DNA of 13,483 nt from JBAXAB01 sp043718245 (GTDB taxonomy: Bacteria > Patescibacteriota > Minisyncoccia > Phycocordibacterales > CAIZLB01). Under the pieces are notes generated by a model that worked only from the letters and a program-made list of their open reading frames with translations, had not been told where the DNA came from and did not search any database. The position numbers were made by a program, and so were the translations under genes. This document shows, piece after piece, positions 5,016 to 12,152 of the stretch. Position 1 is the first letter of the stretch. Each line of letters starts with the position of its first letter. Location: positions 1-13,483 of the forward strand of contig JAYSWB010000039.1 in the NCBI GenBank assembly GCA_043718245.1, written 5' to 3'.

Positions 5016-6305
5016 TTATTTAGTATTATAGATATTATTGAGTCTACCTACAAATGGTGTTATGACCTCGTTTGATTTTAGCTTGCCTGTCGATATAGAT
5101 TCTATCATGTCTTGGAAAGCCAGACTTGACTGATCAGGCTCTGGGTCAAGCCAAGTCTGAGATTGAATTGCAGACTTGTAAAAAATCGCTTGGAAAGGAT
5201 TGTTCGGCGCTGTGGACAACAAATCTCGCCTTGCCGGTGGAAGACCTGTCAAATCGGACCAAAATTTTTGCGAGTTGGCATTAGTCAGATAATTGAGGGC
5301 CGAAAATGCCCCTCCAAGGTTCTTGGTATTTTTTACCAAGGCCATAACATAAATGGTCGCCTTAACTCGACTACCACTCACAACATCATCTGATGAAGGT
5401 AATTCTGTCACATCAAAATATAGGTTGGGATTACTAGATCTGATAGAATTAAGCTCGCTTGCCTTTCCAAAATATAGAGCCAAGTCTCCTGCAGAAAATG
5501 CATCGCTTGCGTTCGGAAAAGAACGATTCCAGCTGTACAGAGGGCTCGATGGATTAGAAAAAGCCGCATAAAAATCAACAGCGGAGCTTGCATCTCCTAC
5601 GCCCTTTTGATCAACCATGTATTTAACTTCTTCACGGTCAATCTCGGAAGGTGTGGACATTGGATTTCTTAATTGGAAAATCAAAGTAGTTAATATGTCT
5701 TTTGCATTATTAATATTTCGATATTCCCCCATTGCAACCAAAGCTCTACTGATTCCTCCAACTGGATTTTTCTTTACAATTTTTTCAGCCAAACCTGAAA
5801 GCTCTGACCATTTTTCAGGTGGCATCGTGAGGCCTTCTGCATTAAAAGTTGCCTTATTCCAATACATAACCAAGGGGTCAATCATGAAAGGTACCGCCCA
5901 TACTCCATCTTTTCCCAAAAAGATATCTGCCGAATCTACATAAGTATCGAGATACTGTCTCTCTGGAAAATTCTCGTAAGGAATACTGTAAAGTTTCTTT
6001 TTATATTTAAGAAATTTGTTATCAGGCAGAATTATAATATCCGGACCTCTACCCTCGGCTAGTGCGTTTACAAAATCATTATCAATTTTCTTTGCATCGT
6101 GATATTCATAAGTAATTTCAACCACAGAACCATTTACGTTTATATGCGAAATGAGCTGGATAAAATCCTGGTGAGGAATTGACCCCCAAACGATAGCCTT
6201 GGGTGTGGATTGTTTGTTTGCTGCTCCGGTAAATGCAAAAGTAATTACACCTGCAACCGCAATTAGGATAAAAACTGTTGTGAGGATGACTTGAAAGGAC
6301 TTCAT
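5016..6305 (-). CDS. Membrane-anchored extracellular solute-binding protein (SBP_bac_1-like)
   Basis: A 429-residue protein resembling family-1 ABC solute-binding proteins for sugars or oligosaccharides. One hydrophobic segment (about 5-25) precedes the binding domain. No lipobox Cys is present, so it seems to be an uncleaved anchor. Supporting segments are PDIIILPD (88-95), a VPF--DPLVMYWNK block (138-151) matching the usual position where these proteins contact ligand, a SAGDLALYFG segment, and a TGLPPARRDLL motif near the C-terminus. Length is normal for the family. No permease or ATPase gene is in the window; it lies directly upstream of five pilin-like genes. An extended -10 (TGGTATAAT) ends 10 nt before the ATG. 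The substrate cannot be predicted. Confidence 0.8.
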   Translation of the reverse strand: MKSFQVILTTVFILIAVAGVITFAFTGAANKQSTPKAIVWGSIPHQDFIQLISHINVNGSVVEITYEYHDAKKIDNDFVNALAEGRGPDIIILPDNKFLKYKKKLYSIPYENFPERQYLDTYVDSADIFLGKDGVWAVPFMIDPLVMYWNKATFNAEGLTMPPEKWSELSGLAEKIVKKNPVGGISRALVAMGEYRNINNAKDILTTLIFQLRNPMSTPSEIDREEVKYMVDQKGVGDASSAVDFYAAFSNPSSPLYSWNRSFPNASDAFSAGDLALYFGKASELNSIRSSNPNLYFDVTELPSSDDVVSGSRVKATIYVMALVKNTKNLGGAFSALNYLTNANSQKFWSDLTGLPPARRDLLSTAPNNPFQAIFYKSAIQSQTWLDPEPDQSSLAFQDMIESISTGKLKSNEVITPFVGRLNNIYNTK

Positions 6306-6315
6306 AAGCAGTTAC

Positions 6316-6324
6316 ATTATACCA
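6316..6324 (-). promoter_or_regulatory. Extended -10 of the solute-binding protein gene
   Basis: TGGTATAAT (6324-6316, minus strand) lies in the 19-nt gap after the methyltransferase gene. A weak -35 candidate, TTAAAC, is 17 bp upstream. The predicted leader is only about 3 nt. It could start the solute-binding/pilin unit independently of gyrA. Confidence 0.5.
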
Positions 6325-6876
6325 TTAAGGTTTTAAAAGTTTAAATACCAGCCCGTAGTGGTGGTCTCCAGCATTGAATTCCTTGAAAAGCTTGAACCCT
6401 GCCTTCTCTGCTCTTTCTATGGCTTTGCCTTTTGAATAAATCGAATCCTTGTGAGGACCAATAAGGTTAAATGAATCCGTCCAATCAATTATAACAAGCA
6501 TGCCAGTCTTTTTAAGTACTCTGCGTGCCTCTATAATAACCGCATCCTTGTCGTCAATCTTATGGAAAAGATTCGAAACAATAACCCGATCACAGTATCG
6601 ATCCTTCAAATGCGAACCGTCGCGCGACTCGAGGTCACTGTGGATAACGCTTAGGTTTTTGTGCCCATAGCGTTTTGCTTCATTTAAAATTCGGGACAAC
6701 TTTACTGCTTGAACATCCACTGCAAAAACTTCTCCGTACTCACCTACACGCTCTAAAAGTGGCAAAATATATGCGCCACCTCCCGTACCAAAATCGGCCA
6801 CGATCATGCCTTCGCCGATATGCATTTCTGAAATATTTTTTTCCGGTTTGGTGAACATGTGATTTTGCAAAATCAT
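6325..6876 (-). CDS. Class I SAM-dependent methyltransferase
   Basis: A 183-residue Rossmann-fold methyltransferase. Motif I, IVADFGTGGGA (25-35), binds SAM. Motif II is EVFAVDV (49-55), whose Asp contacts the SAM ribose. A post-II region SVIHSDLES and motif IV-like DRVIVSNLFHKI are followed by a VLKKTGMLVIIDW strand (UbiE/Methyltransf_11 style). The substrate is unknown; small-molecule, lipid or tRNA targets are all possible. The start at 6876 has no SD and sits against a hairpin (6877-6907). The gene lies 35 nt after gyrA and 19 nt before the solute-binding protein gene. Confidence 0.8.
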   Translation of the reverse strand: MILQNHMFTKPEKNISEMHIGEGMIVADFGTGGGAYILPLLERVGEYGEVFAVDVQAVKLSRILNEAKRYGHKNLSVIHSDLESRDGSHLKDRYCDRVIVSNLFHKIDDKDAVIIEARRVLKKTGMLVIIDWTDSFNLIGPHKDSIYSKGKAIERAEKAGFKLFKEFNAGDHHYGLVFKLLKP

Positions 6877-6908
6877 GTCGCACGATATGTGTCGACTGGA
6901 GTGCGACC
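6876..6908. repeat. GTCGCAC hairpin repeat, copy 2
   Basis: GTCGCAC (6877-6883) pairs with GTGCGAC (6901-6907), with a 17-nt loop containing the palindrome GTCGAC. In the minus-strand mRNA the stem ends exactly at the methyltransferase ATG and starts just after the gyrA stop. No U-tract is present. The flanks match the 3045-3073 hairpin. Confidence 0.45.
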
Positions 6909-6911
6909 TTA

Positions 6912-9389
6912 TTATAGTGTAATCACGGACGCAAGGCTATCTCCTTCACGCAGTTTCATAACACGCACTCCTTGAGTGTCTCGCCCAAGAGATGGAATTT
7001 CATTTAGATCACATCTGATGACTTGGCTTTTCTTTGATATCGCTACTGCCTCTTCGTTTTCAGTAGTCACGATTCGAGCGCTGATCAAATCACCTGTTTT
7101 GTCAGTCACCTTTACACATTTAATACCAGAACCTCCTCGTCCTTGAATTTTAAATTCACCGATTTCAGTTTTCTTTCCATAACCGTTTGCTGAGACCACA
7201 AACACCTGCGCTTCTCTTACATCTTTTTTAATACTATCAGCACCTACCACGCTAACATCTTTATCCAATCTGATAACACGTACTCCTCCAGCGCTTCGTC
7301 CCATCTCTCGAACATCTGATTCATCAAATCTAATTGATTGACCGTCTGAAGAAACCACCATAATACTGTCTCCTTTTTGAACAAACGAAGCTGAAACCAA
7401 TTCGTCGCCTGTGTCCAATCGAATCGCGATGATTCCGCTTCGTCGTACGTCATGGAAGTTTTCTGCGGATACTTTTTTACCAGTTCCTGCTTTTGTCACC
7501 AAGAACAATGAAAGCTCGCCACCCTTCTTGATTTCCTTCGGCATTGAAAGAATAGATGTAATTTTTTCCTCATCTGCAATTGATAAAAAGTTCTTGATTG
7601 ATTTACCTCTTGTTGCGCGCTTGCCTTCAGGAATGTCATAAGCCTTGATTTGATACGCCTTTCCCTTGTCTGTAAAGAATAATAAATCATTATGAGTCGA
7701 TGTATTCAAGAAGTGCGTAATAAAATCTTCTTCTTTTGTATTCAAGTCCATGACACCGACACCTCCGCGCTTTTGCTTTCGGTATTCTTCTGGGTCAGTT
7801 CGTTTGATATATCCGCCAGAAGTTAACACAAGCACCGTCTCTTCATTAGGAATGATGTCCTCCAATGAGAAGTCTTTGGTGCCATGTTTAACTACCTTTG
7901 TACGTCTGTCATCCCCGTATTTTTCTCTGATAAATGCCAGTTCGTCCTTGATAATTCCAATTACTTTTTTCGCACTCTTTAGAATCTCCTCACATTCTTT
8001 GATGAATTCCTGAATTTTCTTCAAATCATCTTCGATTTTCTTTCGATCGAGGGCAGAGAGCTTGTGAAGCTTCATTTCCAAAATCGCGAATGACTGGCGG
8101 TCAGAGAATTTGAATTCTTTCATTAATCCCAAGTGCGCAGTCTGGCGGTCTTTTGACTTTTTAATTAATTTAATGATTTCATCAATGTGGTCGAGAGCTT
8201 TTTTCAAACCTAATAAAATATGCTCTTCGTCCTGGGCCTTCTTAAGGTCGAATTCTGTCCTTCTCCTTATGACAACTTTGCGGTGTCCTATGAATTCCTC
8301 CAAAAAAGAATGCAGTGACAGAGTCTGCGGTACACCATTCACAAGCGCTACCATGTTAAAGTGAAAAGTTGATTCCAATTGTGTATGTTTATACAAAAAG
8401 TTAAGCACATTCTCTGGATATGCCCCATTTTTCAAATCAATTACAATGCGAATATCTCTGGTTGATTCGTCACGAATATCCTTGATACCCTCGATTTTTT
8501 TATCTCGAACCAAGTCAGCAACTGCAATAATCAAATCTGATTTATTAACTCGAAATGGAATTGAAGTAATAATAATTCGGGAAAGTCCAGCTTTTTCCTC
8601 GACGATTTCTGCTTCTCCTCGAACCACAACACCTCCTCGCCCGTGCGCATATGCTGTTTTAATATCCGCTTCCCCGAACATGATTCCTCCTGTTGGAAAG
8701 TCAGGCCCCTTGATAAATTGTGTTAAATCTTGGTTTGATGCTTCGGGATTATCAAGAAGGTGTACAGTTGCATCAACTACTTCGCGCAAGTTGTGAGGAG
8801 GAATATTTGTCGCCATACCTACAGCGATACCAAGTGTTCCGTTCAATAAAAGGTTTGGAACGGCAGTTGGTAATACTGTTGGTTCTTTTTTTGTCCCGTC
8901 ATAATTTGGTCTTGTATCAACAGTATTTTTTTCAATGTCACGCAATAATTCAGCAGAAATCTTTGCCATTCGTGATTCTGTATACCTCATCGCCGCTGGT
9001 GAGTCTCCGTCAATGTTACCGAAATTTCCCTGTCCCCAAATAAGTGGATACCGTGTACTAAAATCCTGTGCTAAGTTCACGAGCGAGTTGTAAATCGCCA
9101 TGTCACCGTGCGGGTGGTAATTTCCCATCACTTCTCCGACTACTTTTGCGGACTTTGAAAATTTTGCCGAGGCTGTCAACCCTAATTGATGCATTGAAAA
9201 CAAAATTCGTCGGTGCACTGGTTTTAAACCGTCGCGAACATCGGGGAGCGCTCGGTCAGTGATCACGGACATTGCGTAGTCAATATATGAATCCTTCATT
9301 TCGGTCACCAAACTCCTCGCTACGACTTTATTATGTTGTTCTACTACAACAGGAGCATCATCATTCGGTTTTTCAGATTTTTTTGCCAT
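6912..9389 (-). CDS. gyrA: DNA gyrase subunit A
   Basis: The breakage-reunion subunit of gyrase, which passes DNA through a double-strand gate and introduces negative supercoils together with GyrB (not in this window). At 825 residues it has the N-terminal winged-helix/tower domain, with the active-site Tyr at 136 in AAMRYTESRM, a coiled-coil/tower region, and a C-terminal beta-pinwheel. The GyrA-box-like QKRGGVG (539-545) and repeated pinwheel blades support GyrA over ParC. In the quinolone region (YHPHGDMAIYN, 91-101), the residue equivalent to E. coli Ser83 is Met97 and Asp87 is Asn101. ATG 9389 is 6 nt after the upstream stop; no SD is seen. Confidence 0.96.
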   Translation of the reverse strand: MAKKSEKPNDDAPVVVEQHNKVVARSLVTEMKDSYIDYAMSVITDRALPDVRDGLKPVHRRILFSMHQLGLTASAKFSKSAKVVGEVMGNYHPHGDMAIYNSLVNLAQDFSTRYPLIWGQGNFGNIDGDSPAAMRYTESRMAKISAELLRDIEKNTVDTRPNYDGTKKEPTVLPTAVPNLLLNGTLGIAVGMATNIPPHNLREVVDATVHLLDNPEASNQDLTQFIKGPDFPTGGIMFGEADIKTAYAHGRGGVVVRGEAEIVEEKAGLSRIIITSIPFRVNKSDLIIAVADLVRDKKIEGIKDIRDESTRDIRIVIDLKNGAYPENVLNFLYKHTQLESTFHFNMVALVNGVPQTLSLHSFLEEFIGHRKVVIRRRTEFDLKKAQDEEHILLGLKKALDHIDEIIKLIKKSKDRQTAHLGLMKEFKFSDRQSFAILEMKLHKLSALDRKKIEDDLKKIQEFIKECEEILKSAKKVIGIIKDELAFIREKYGDDRRTKVVKHGTKDFSLEDIIPNEETVLVLTSGGYIKRTDPEEYRKQKRGGVGVMDLNTKEEDFITHFLNTSTHNDLLFFTDKGKAYQIKAYDIPEGKRATRGKSIKNFLSIADEEKITSILSMPKEIKKGGELSLFLVTKAGTGKKVSAENFHDVRRSGIIAIRLDTGDELVSASFVQKGDSIMVVSSDGQSIRFDESDVREMGRSAGGVRVIRLDKDVSVVGADSIKKDVREAQVFVVSANGYGKKTEIGEFKIQGRGGSGIKCVKVTDKTGDLISARIVTTENEEAVAISKKSQVIRCDLNEIPSLGRDTQGVRVMKLREGDSLASVITL

Positions 9390-9395
9390 CGGGGT

Positions 9396-9791
9396 TTATT
9401 GTTGTTCTGTTAATGTGTCTATATTACTGTTATCTGTATCATAGTTTGTGGTACTGACACCAATCGCACCATCACTACTTGTTGCGATGGTGTCTCTATG
9501 AGAAAAAGCATCGTCCGTTGTAGTGGTTTGTAAAGATTTAAAAATAGTACTGACCTCGGCTAATTCATTTCCAGTAGACTTGAAAAAATCTTTCATCCCA
9601 CCATACATTAAAGCCAGAGGAGAGGGTGTTTTATTTTCTGTATTTTCAACTGGGACTTTAGTACTTAGCGATTTTATATTTGAAACCAAGATAAGGCCGA
9701 CAAGAAACGTGACAGTGATACTTGTTACGAAAGCAATCGTGCGTCGCACATGAGCAGGTTTTTGTCTTAAGTTGTGAATAAGTTTTTTCAT
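9396..9791 (-). CDS. Single-span membrane protein of unknown function
   Basis: 131 residues from ATG 9791, and no family recognised. A basic cytoplasmic N-terminus (MKKLIHNLRQKPAHVRR) leads into one membrane segment at about 18-38. The remainder is Thr/Ser/Asp-rich and likely disordered outside the cell, ending in a TEQQ tail. The frame could open at 9818, but that overlaps the upstream gene and adds an untypical basic leader. ATG 9791 starts 10 nt after the upstream stop and has TAAAAT exactly 7 nt before it, the leaderless pattern seen elsewhere here. It precedes gyrA by 6 nt. Confidence 0.7.
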   Translation of the reverse strand: MKKLIHNLRQKPAHVRRTIAFVTSITVTFLVGLILVSNIKSLSTKVPVENTENKTPSPLALMYGGMKDFFKSTGNELAEVSTIFKSLQTTTTDDAFSHRDTIATSSDGAIGVSTTNYDTDNSNIDTLTEQQ

Positions 9792-9801
9792 TAGCTTTAT
9801 T

Positions 9802-10443
9802 TTACACCTGCGGAGCAAGAACTACCACATCCTGATCTTTGCCTTCAAGGTCTTTCTTTTTAATAGTGAGCTTATCCACCGTTTCACCTTTTGAACCGGT
9901 TTCCTTGAGGAAAGCAGCGAGATTTGCATCTTTTGCAGATGTGTATCCCATTGGTACCACAATTTTTGGTTCAAGATTCAAAACAATTTTTGCAGCCTCT
10001 TTTGGATCGTAAGTTCCGTTTCCTCCGATTGGAATAAACAGCATGTCCACCTGATCAACGATATCAGAAAGTCCAGCTGGCATTGGACCAGACTGTGCTC
10101 CCAAATATAAAAGGTTTATTCCATCAACAGTGGTTGAATAAATTGTGTTAATACATTTCTCTACACCTTTTGGTAAATCATATTTTGACTCACCTGCCAC
10201 ACCTTTAATAAACAAACCATTTGATTCATATTCACCAGGACCAGAGATGACGAAAGGCTCTTTATCACCATATGAAAATTCTTTTCCACCGCCCATATCA
10301 GGGTGTTTAATAGACTGCAAAACAACATTTGTACCAAATTTATTCATCTTAAAATCAGAAGATTTTGCAGGTGGATTACAGGCTAAAACAAGGTCGCCGA
10401 CTTGGATGCGGAAGGTTTCATTTCCTAAATACGTAACAATCAT
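9802..10443 (-). CDS. Metallo-beta-lactamase-fold protein lacking metal ligands
   Basis: 213 residues similar in layout to small MBL-fold hydrolases (UPF0173/Lactamase_B_3 type). N-terminal YLGNETFRI-VGDLVLACNP stands for the usual YLGHSAF-I---LLIDP. GPGEYESNGLFIKG (69-82) is the conserved PGEYE block. LLYLGAQSG (111-119) and DMLFIPIGG (133-141) follow, then PKIVVPMGY (159-167). The expected HxHxDH region reads SIKHPDMGGG (44-53). The later His of PMHY is Gly, and the LGD/H position is LGA. All usual zinc ligands therefore seem missing, implying a non-enzymatic or altered role. It starts the minus-strand run, leaderless, with TATAAT 6 nt before the ATG. Confidence 0.72.
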   Translation of the reverse strand: MIVTYLGNETFRIQVGDLVLACNPPAKSSDFKMNKFGTNVVLQSIKHPDMGGGKEFSYGDKEPFVISGPGEYESNGLFIKGVAGESKYDLPKGVEKCINTIYSTTVDGINLLYLGAQSGPMPAGLSDIVDQVDMLFIPIGGNGTYDPKEAAKIVLNLEPKIVVPMGYTSAKDANLAAFLKETGSKGETVDKLTIKKKDLEGKDQDVVVLAPQV

Positions 10444-10449
10444 GGGGAT

Positions 10450-10477
10450 ATTATAGCTTATTTGGGGGTTTTATCTA
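10450..10477 (-). promoter_or_regulatory. Promoter of the MBL-gyrA run (leaderless)
   Basis: Perfect TATAAT (10455-10450, minus strand) lies six bases before ATG 10443. TAGATA (10477-10472), 16 bp upstream, is a 4/6 -35. It diverges from the small-ORF promoter at 10481. Confidence 0.6.
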
Positions 10478-10480
10478 CTA

Positions 10481-10508
10481 TTGACAAGTAGGTTGTTAGT
10501 GGTATAAT
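10481..10508 (+). promoter_or_regulatory. Consensus sigma70 promoter of the small GC-rich ORF
   Basis: TTGACA (10481-10486), a 16-bp spacer, and TATAAT (10503-10508) preceded by TGG (extended -10). All twelve hexamer bases match consensus. As in the SPFH promoter, GCAGAA follows a few bases after the -10. Confidence 0.85.
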
Positions 10509-10540
10509 TGTAAGCAGAACAGCATAGTGGAAGAATAACC

Positions 10541-10692
10541 ATGAGGACAAAGGTCAAGAATACCGTCGTGGAAAACTGCGGAAATACTACGCGGAACTCT
10601 ATAACCTCGGTGTCGAGTTGGGCATCGGGCTAAACGAGGTCGAAGGATACTACTTCGAAAAAGTTCCGACGATCGCCGTCATGACGTTCTAA
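10541..10692 (+). pseudogene. Small ORF with an apparent one-base frameshift after its start
   Basis: ATG 10541 has an SD-like GGAAG 7 nt upstream, but its own frame reads only 30 codons of low-quality sequence. The frame at 10561-10692 gives a protein-like reading ending in YYFEKVPTIAVMTF, with GC-rich codon use like the SPFH genes. It is open from 10528 and has no start codon of its own in a sensible place. Inserting one base just after the ATG would join them into a 50-residue protein (MEDKGQEYRRGKLRKYYAEL...). I recognise no family. Options are a true inactivating deletion, an assembly error, or -1 frameshifting. A strong promoter and terminator bracket it exactly. Confidence 0.45.
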
Positions 10693-10700
10693 TCACACAC

Positions 10701-10751
10701 GCCGCGCACCAATAGATGACCCTTCGGGGTTGTTGAGGTGCGCGGCGTTTT
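10701..10751 (+). terminator. Strong GC-rich terminator of the small ORF
   Basis: GCCGCGCACC (10701-10710) pairs with GGTGCGCGGC (10737-10746). An inner ACCC-TTCG-GGGT hairpin provides a stable UUCG cap. GTTTTCT follows. Confidence 0.85.
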
Positions 10752-10770
10752 CTATTACTCTCTTACCCCC

Positions 10771-10798
10771 TTGAAAAATCCCCTCTTTATGCTATATT
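10771..10798 (+). promoter_or_regulatory. Promoter of the S1 gene
   Basis: TTGAAA (10771-10776), a 16-bp spacer, and an extended -10 TGCTATATT (10790-10798). The predicted start is near 10805, giving an 84-nt leader. Confidence 0.65.
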
Positions 10799-10804
10799 CC
10801 TCCT

Positions 10805-10888
10805 ACGTTTAAATTATCAACCCAGGCGGGTTGTAACCCTACGGTGCCACTCCAGACTTTCTCGTAGAAACACCTCGCCTACATTTAA
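10805..10888 (+). promoter_or_regulatory. Structured leader of the S1 gene, candidate autoregulatory element
   Basis: A long stem pairs AGGCGGGT (10824-10831) with ACC-T-CGCCT (10872-10880, one bulge). Inside it CTACG (10839-10843) pairs with CGTAG (10863-10867). Alternatively AACCC (10819-10823) pairs with GGGTT (10828-10832) around tetraloop AGGC, which would break the long stem. TTTAAAT copies sit at both ends, the second touching the ATG. No SD is seen. Autoregulation by S1 is known in other bacteria; here it is an inference. Confidence 0.45.
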
Positions 10889-12061
10889 ATGATTAAAACA
10901 ATAGATAGAAAAAAGTCTGATGTAGCTTCAGACTCTAAACCAACAAGCGAACGTCCAGACTCTCCCAAAAAGCCAGTAGACTTTATGCACGAAGCGCATA
11001 AGGACACTGTCATGGGAAAGAAATTTGCAGATATTATTTCTCCACCATCTCCTGGTGACATCGTAGAAGGACCAGTGGTTTCTATCGACAAGCGAGGAGT
11101 GTTCGTTGACCTTAAACCATTCGGAACAGGCATTATTTTCGGACGCGAATACATCGCCGCCCGAGACATCCTACGAAAGGTAAACATCGGCGACAGCATT
11201 GCTGCCAAGGTGGTAGACCTTAAAAACGATGAAGGTTACATCGAACTTTCACTTAAGGAAGCCAAACAAGCCCTCATTTGGGGCGAAGCAGAAGCTGCTA
11301 TCAAGTCAAAGATTGCATTTGACGTTCCAGTTTTAGAGGCAAACAAGGGAGGACTGCTAATGAACTGGCAAGGTATTCAGGGTTTCCTTCCAGCTTCACA
11401 ATTGAAGGCAGACCACTACCCTCGCGTTGAAGACGGAAACAAGGACAGAATTTTAGAAGAATTAAAGAAACTTGTTGGACAGAAATTGTCCGTAGTCGTT
11501 ATAGCTGCAATTCCTAAAGAGGGAAAACTTATCTTCTCTGAAAAGAGCCCAGAATCTGGTGAAAAAGAAAAGATGATTGGCCAGTACGCAGTTTCTGAAG
11601 AAGTTGAAGGAACAGTAACAGGTGCGGTTGATTTCGGAGTGTTCGTGAAATTAGAAGAAGGTTTGGAAGGACTTGTTCACATCTCTGAATTGGATTGGGC
11701 ACTTGTAGAAGACCCTCGAACACTTTACAAAGTTGGTGACAAGGTAAAAGCTAAGATTATCGAAATCAAGGAAGGTAAGGTTTCTCTTTCTATCAAGGCT
11801 TTGAAGACTAACCCTTGGAAAGAAGCTGAGAAGAAATACAAGAAAGACGATATCGTTACAGGTGTTGTTATCAAGTTCAACAAGCACGGAGCGCTTGCTT
11901 CAATCGAAGAAGGTGTGGCCGGTTTGGTACACGTTTCAGAATTCGGTTCAGATGCAAAATTACGAGAATCATTGGAACTTGGTAAAAGCTACAAGTTCAA
12001 AATCAACATCTTCGATGCCAAGGATCAAAAAATGGCATTGGGATTTGTGGATAAGAAGTAA
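10889..12061 (+). CDS. rpsA: Ribosomal protein S1 (four S1 domains)
   Basis: An RNA-binding protein of the 30S subunit that helps load mRNA. 390 residues, shorter than the six-domain E. coli form (557) and near the four-domain type. A polar, Lys/Ser-rich N-terminus (about 1-50) precedes S1 domains at about 54-125, 138-220, 233-305 and 316-388. Domain 3 is the most canonical (EGTVTGAVDFGVFVKLEEG... GLVHISEL), and domain 4 has GLVHVSEF. Domain 2 is divergent (GIQGFLPASQL), as in classical S1 domain 2. The start lies 84 nt after the predicted transcription start and has no SD, unlike most genes here that have no leader. Confidence 0.92.
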   Translation: MIKTIDRKKSDVASDSKPTSERPDSPKKPVDFMHEAHKDTVMGKKFADIISPPSPGDIVEGPVVSIDKRGVFVDLKPFGTGIIFGREYIAARDILRKVNIGDSIAAKVVDLKNDEGYIELSLKEAKQALIWGEAEAAIKSKIAFDVPVLEANKGGLLMNWQGIQGFLPASQLKADHYPRVEDGNKDRILEELKKLVGQKLSVVVIAAIPKEGKLIFSEKSPESGEKEKMIGQYAVSEEVEGTVTGAVDFGVFVKLEEGLEGLVHISELDWALVEDPRTLYKVGDKVKAKIIEIKEGKVSLSIKALKTNPWKEAEKKYKKDDIVTGVVIKFNKHGALASIEEGVAGLVHVSEFGSDAKLRESLELGKSYKFKINIFDAKDQKMALGFVDKK

Positions 12062-12088
12062 TGGGAAAGATTTTTAGGTAGCCCGAAA

Positions 12089-12120
12089 CCACCCATTGTC
12101 AATTAATTGACAATGGGTGG
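12089..12120. repeat. 32-bp perfect palindrome
   Basis: CCACCCATTGTCAATT (12089-12104) is followed directly by its exact reverse complement (12105-12120) with no spacer. The core TTGTCAATTAATTGACAA and the CCCAT/ATGGG flank recur at 370-450 with one mismatch. It lies after the S1 stop and just before the terminator; no U-tract follows, so it is not itself a standard terminator. Confidence 0.85.
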
Positions 12121-12121
12121 G

Positions 12122-12149
12122 AAAAAACCTCCAGCGATGGAGGTTTTTT
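12122..12149. terminator. Bidirectional terminator between rpsA and pth
   Basis: AAAAAACCTCC (12122-12132) pairs with GGAGGTTTTTT (12139-12149) around loop AGCGAT. It serves rpsA on the plus strand and pth (stop at 12153) on the minus strand. Confidence 0.9.
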
Positions 12150-12152
12150 CCA

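Noticed and set aside
6912..9389. ParC instead of GyrA
   Set aside because: A GyrA-box-like QKRGGVG (539-545) and a full set of pinwheel blades are present, which supports GyrA.
10805..10888. A known metabolite riboswitch in the S1 leader
   Set aside because: I compared by eye with TPP, SAM, glycine, cobalamin and c-di-GMP consensus cores and saw no match.
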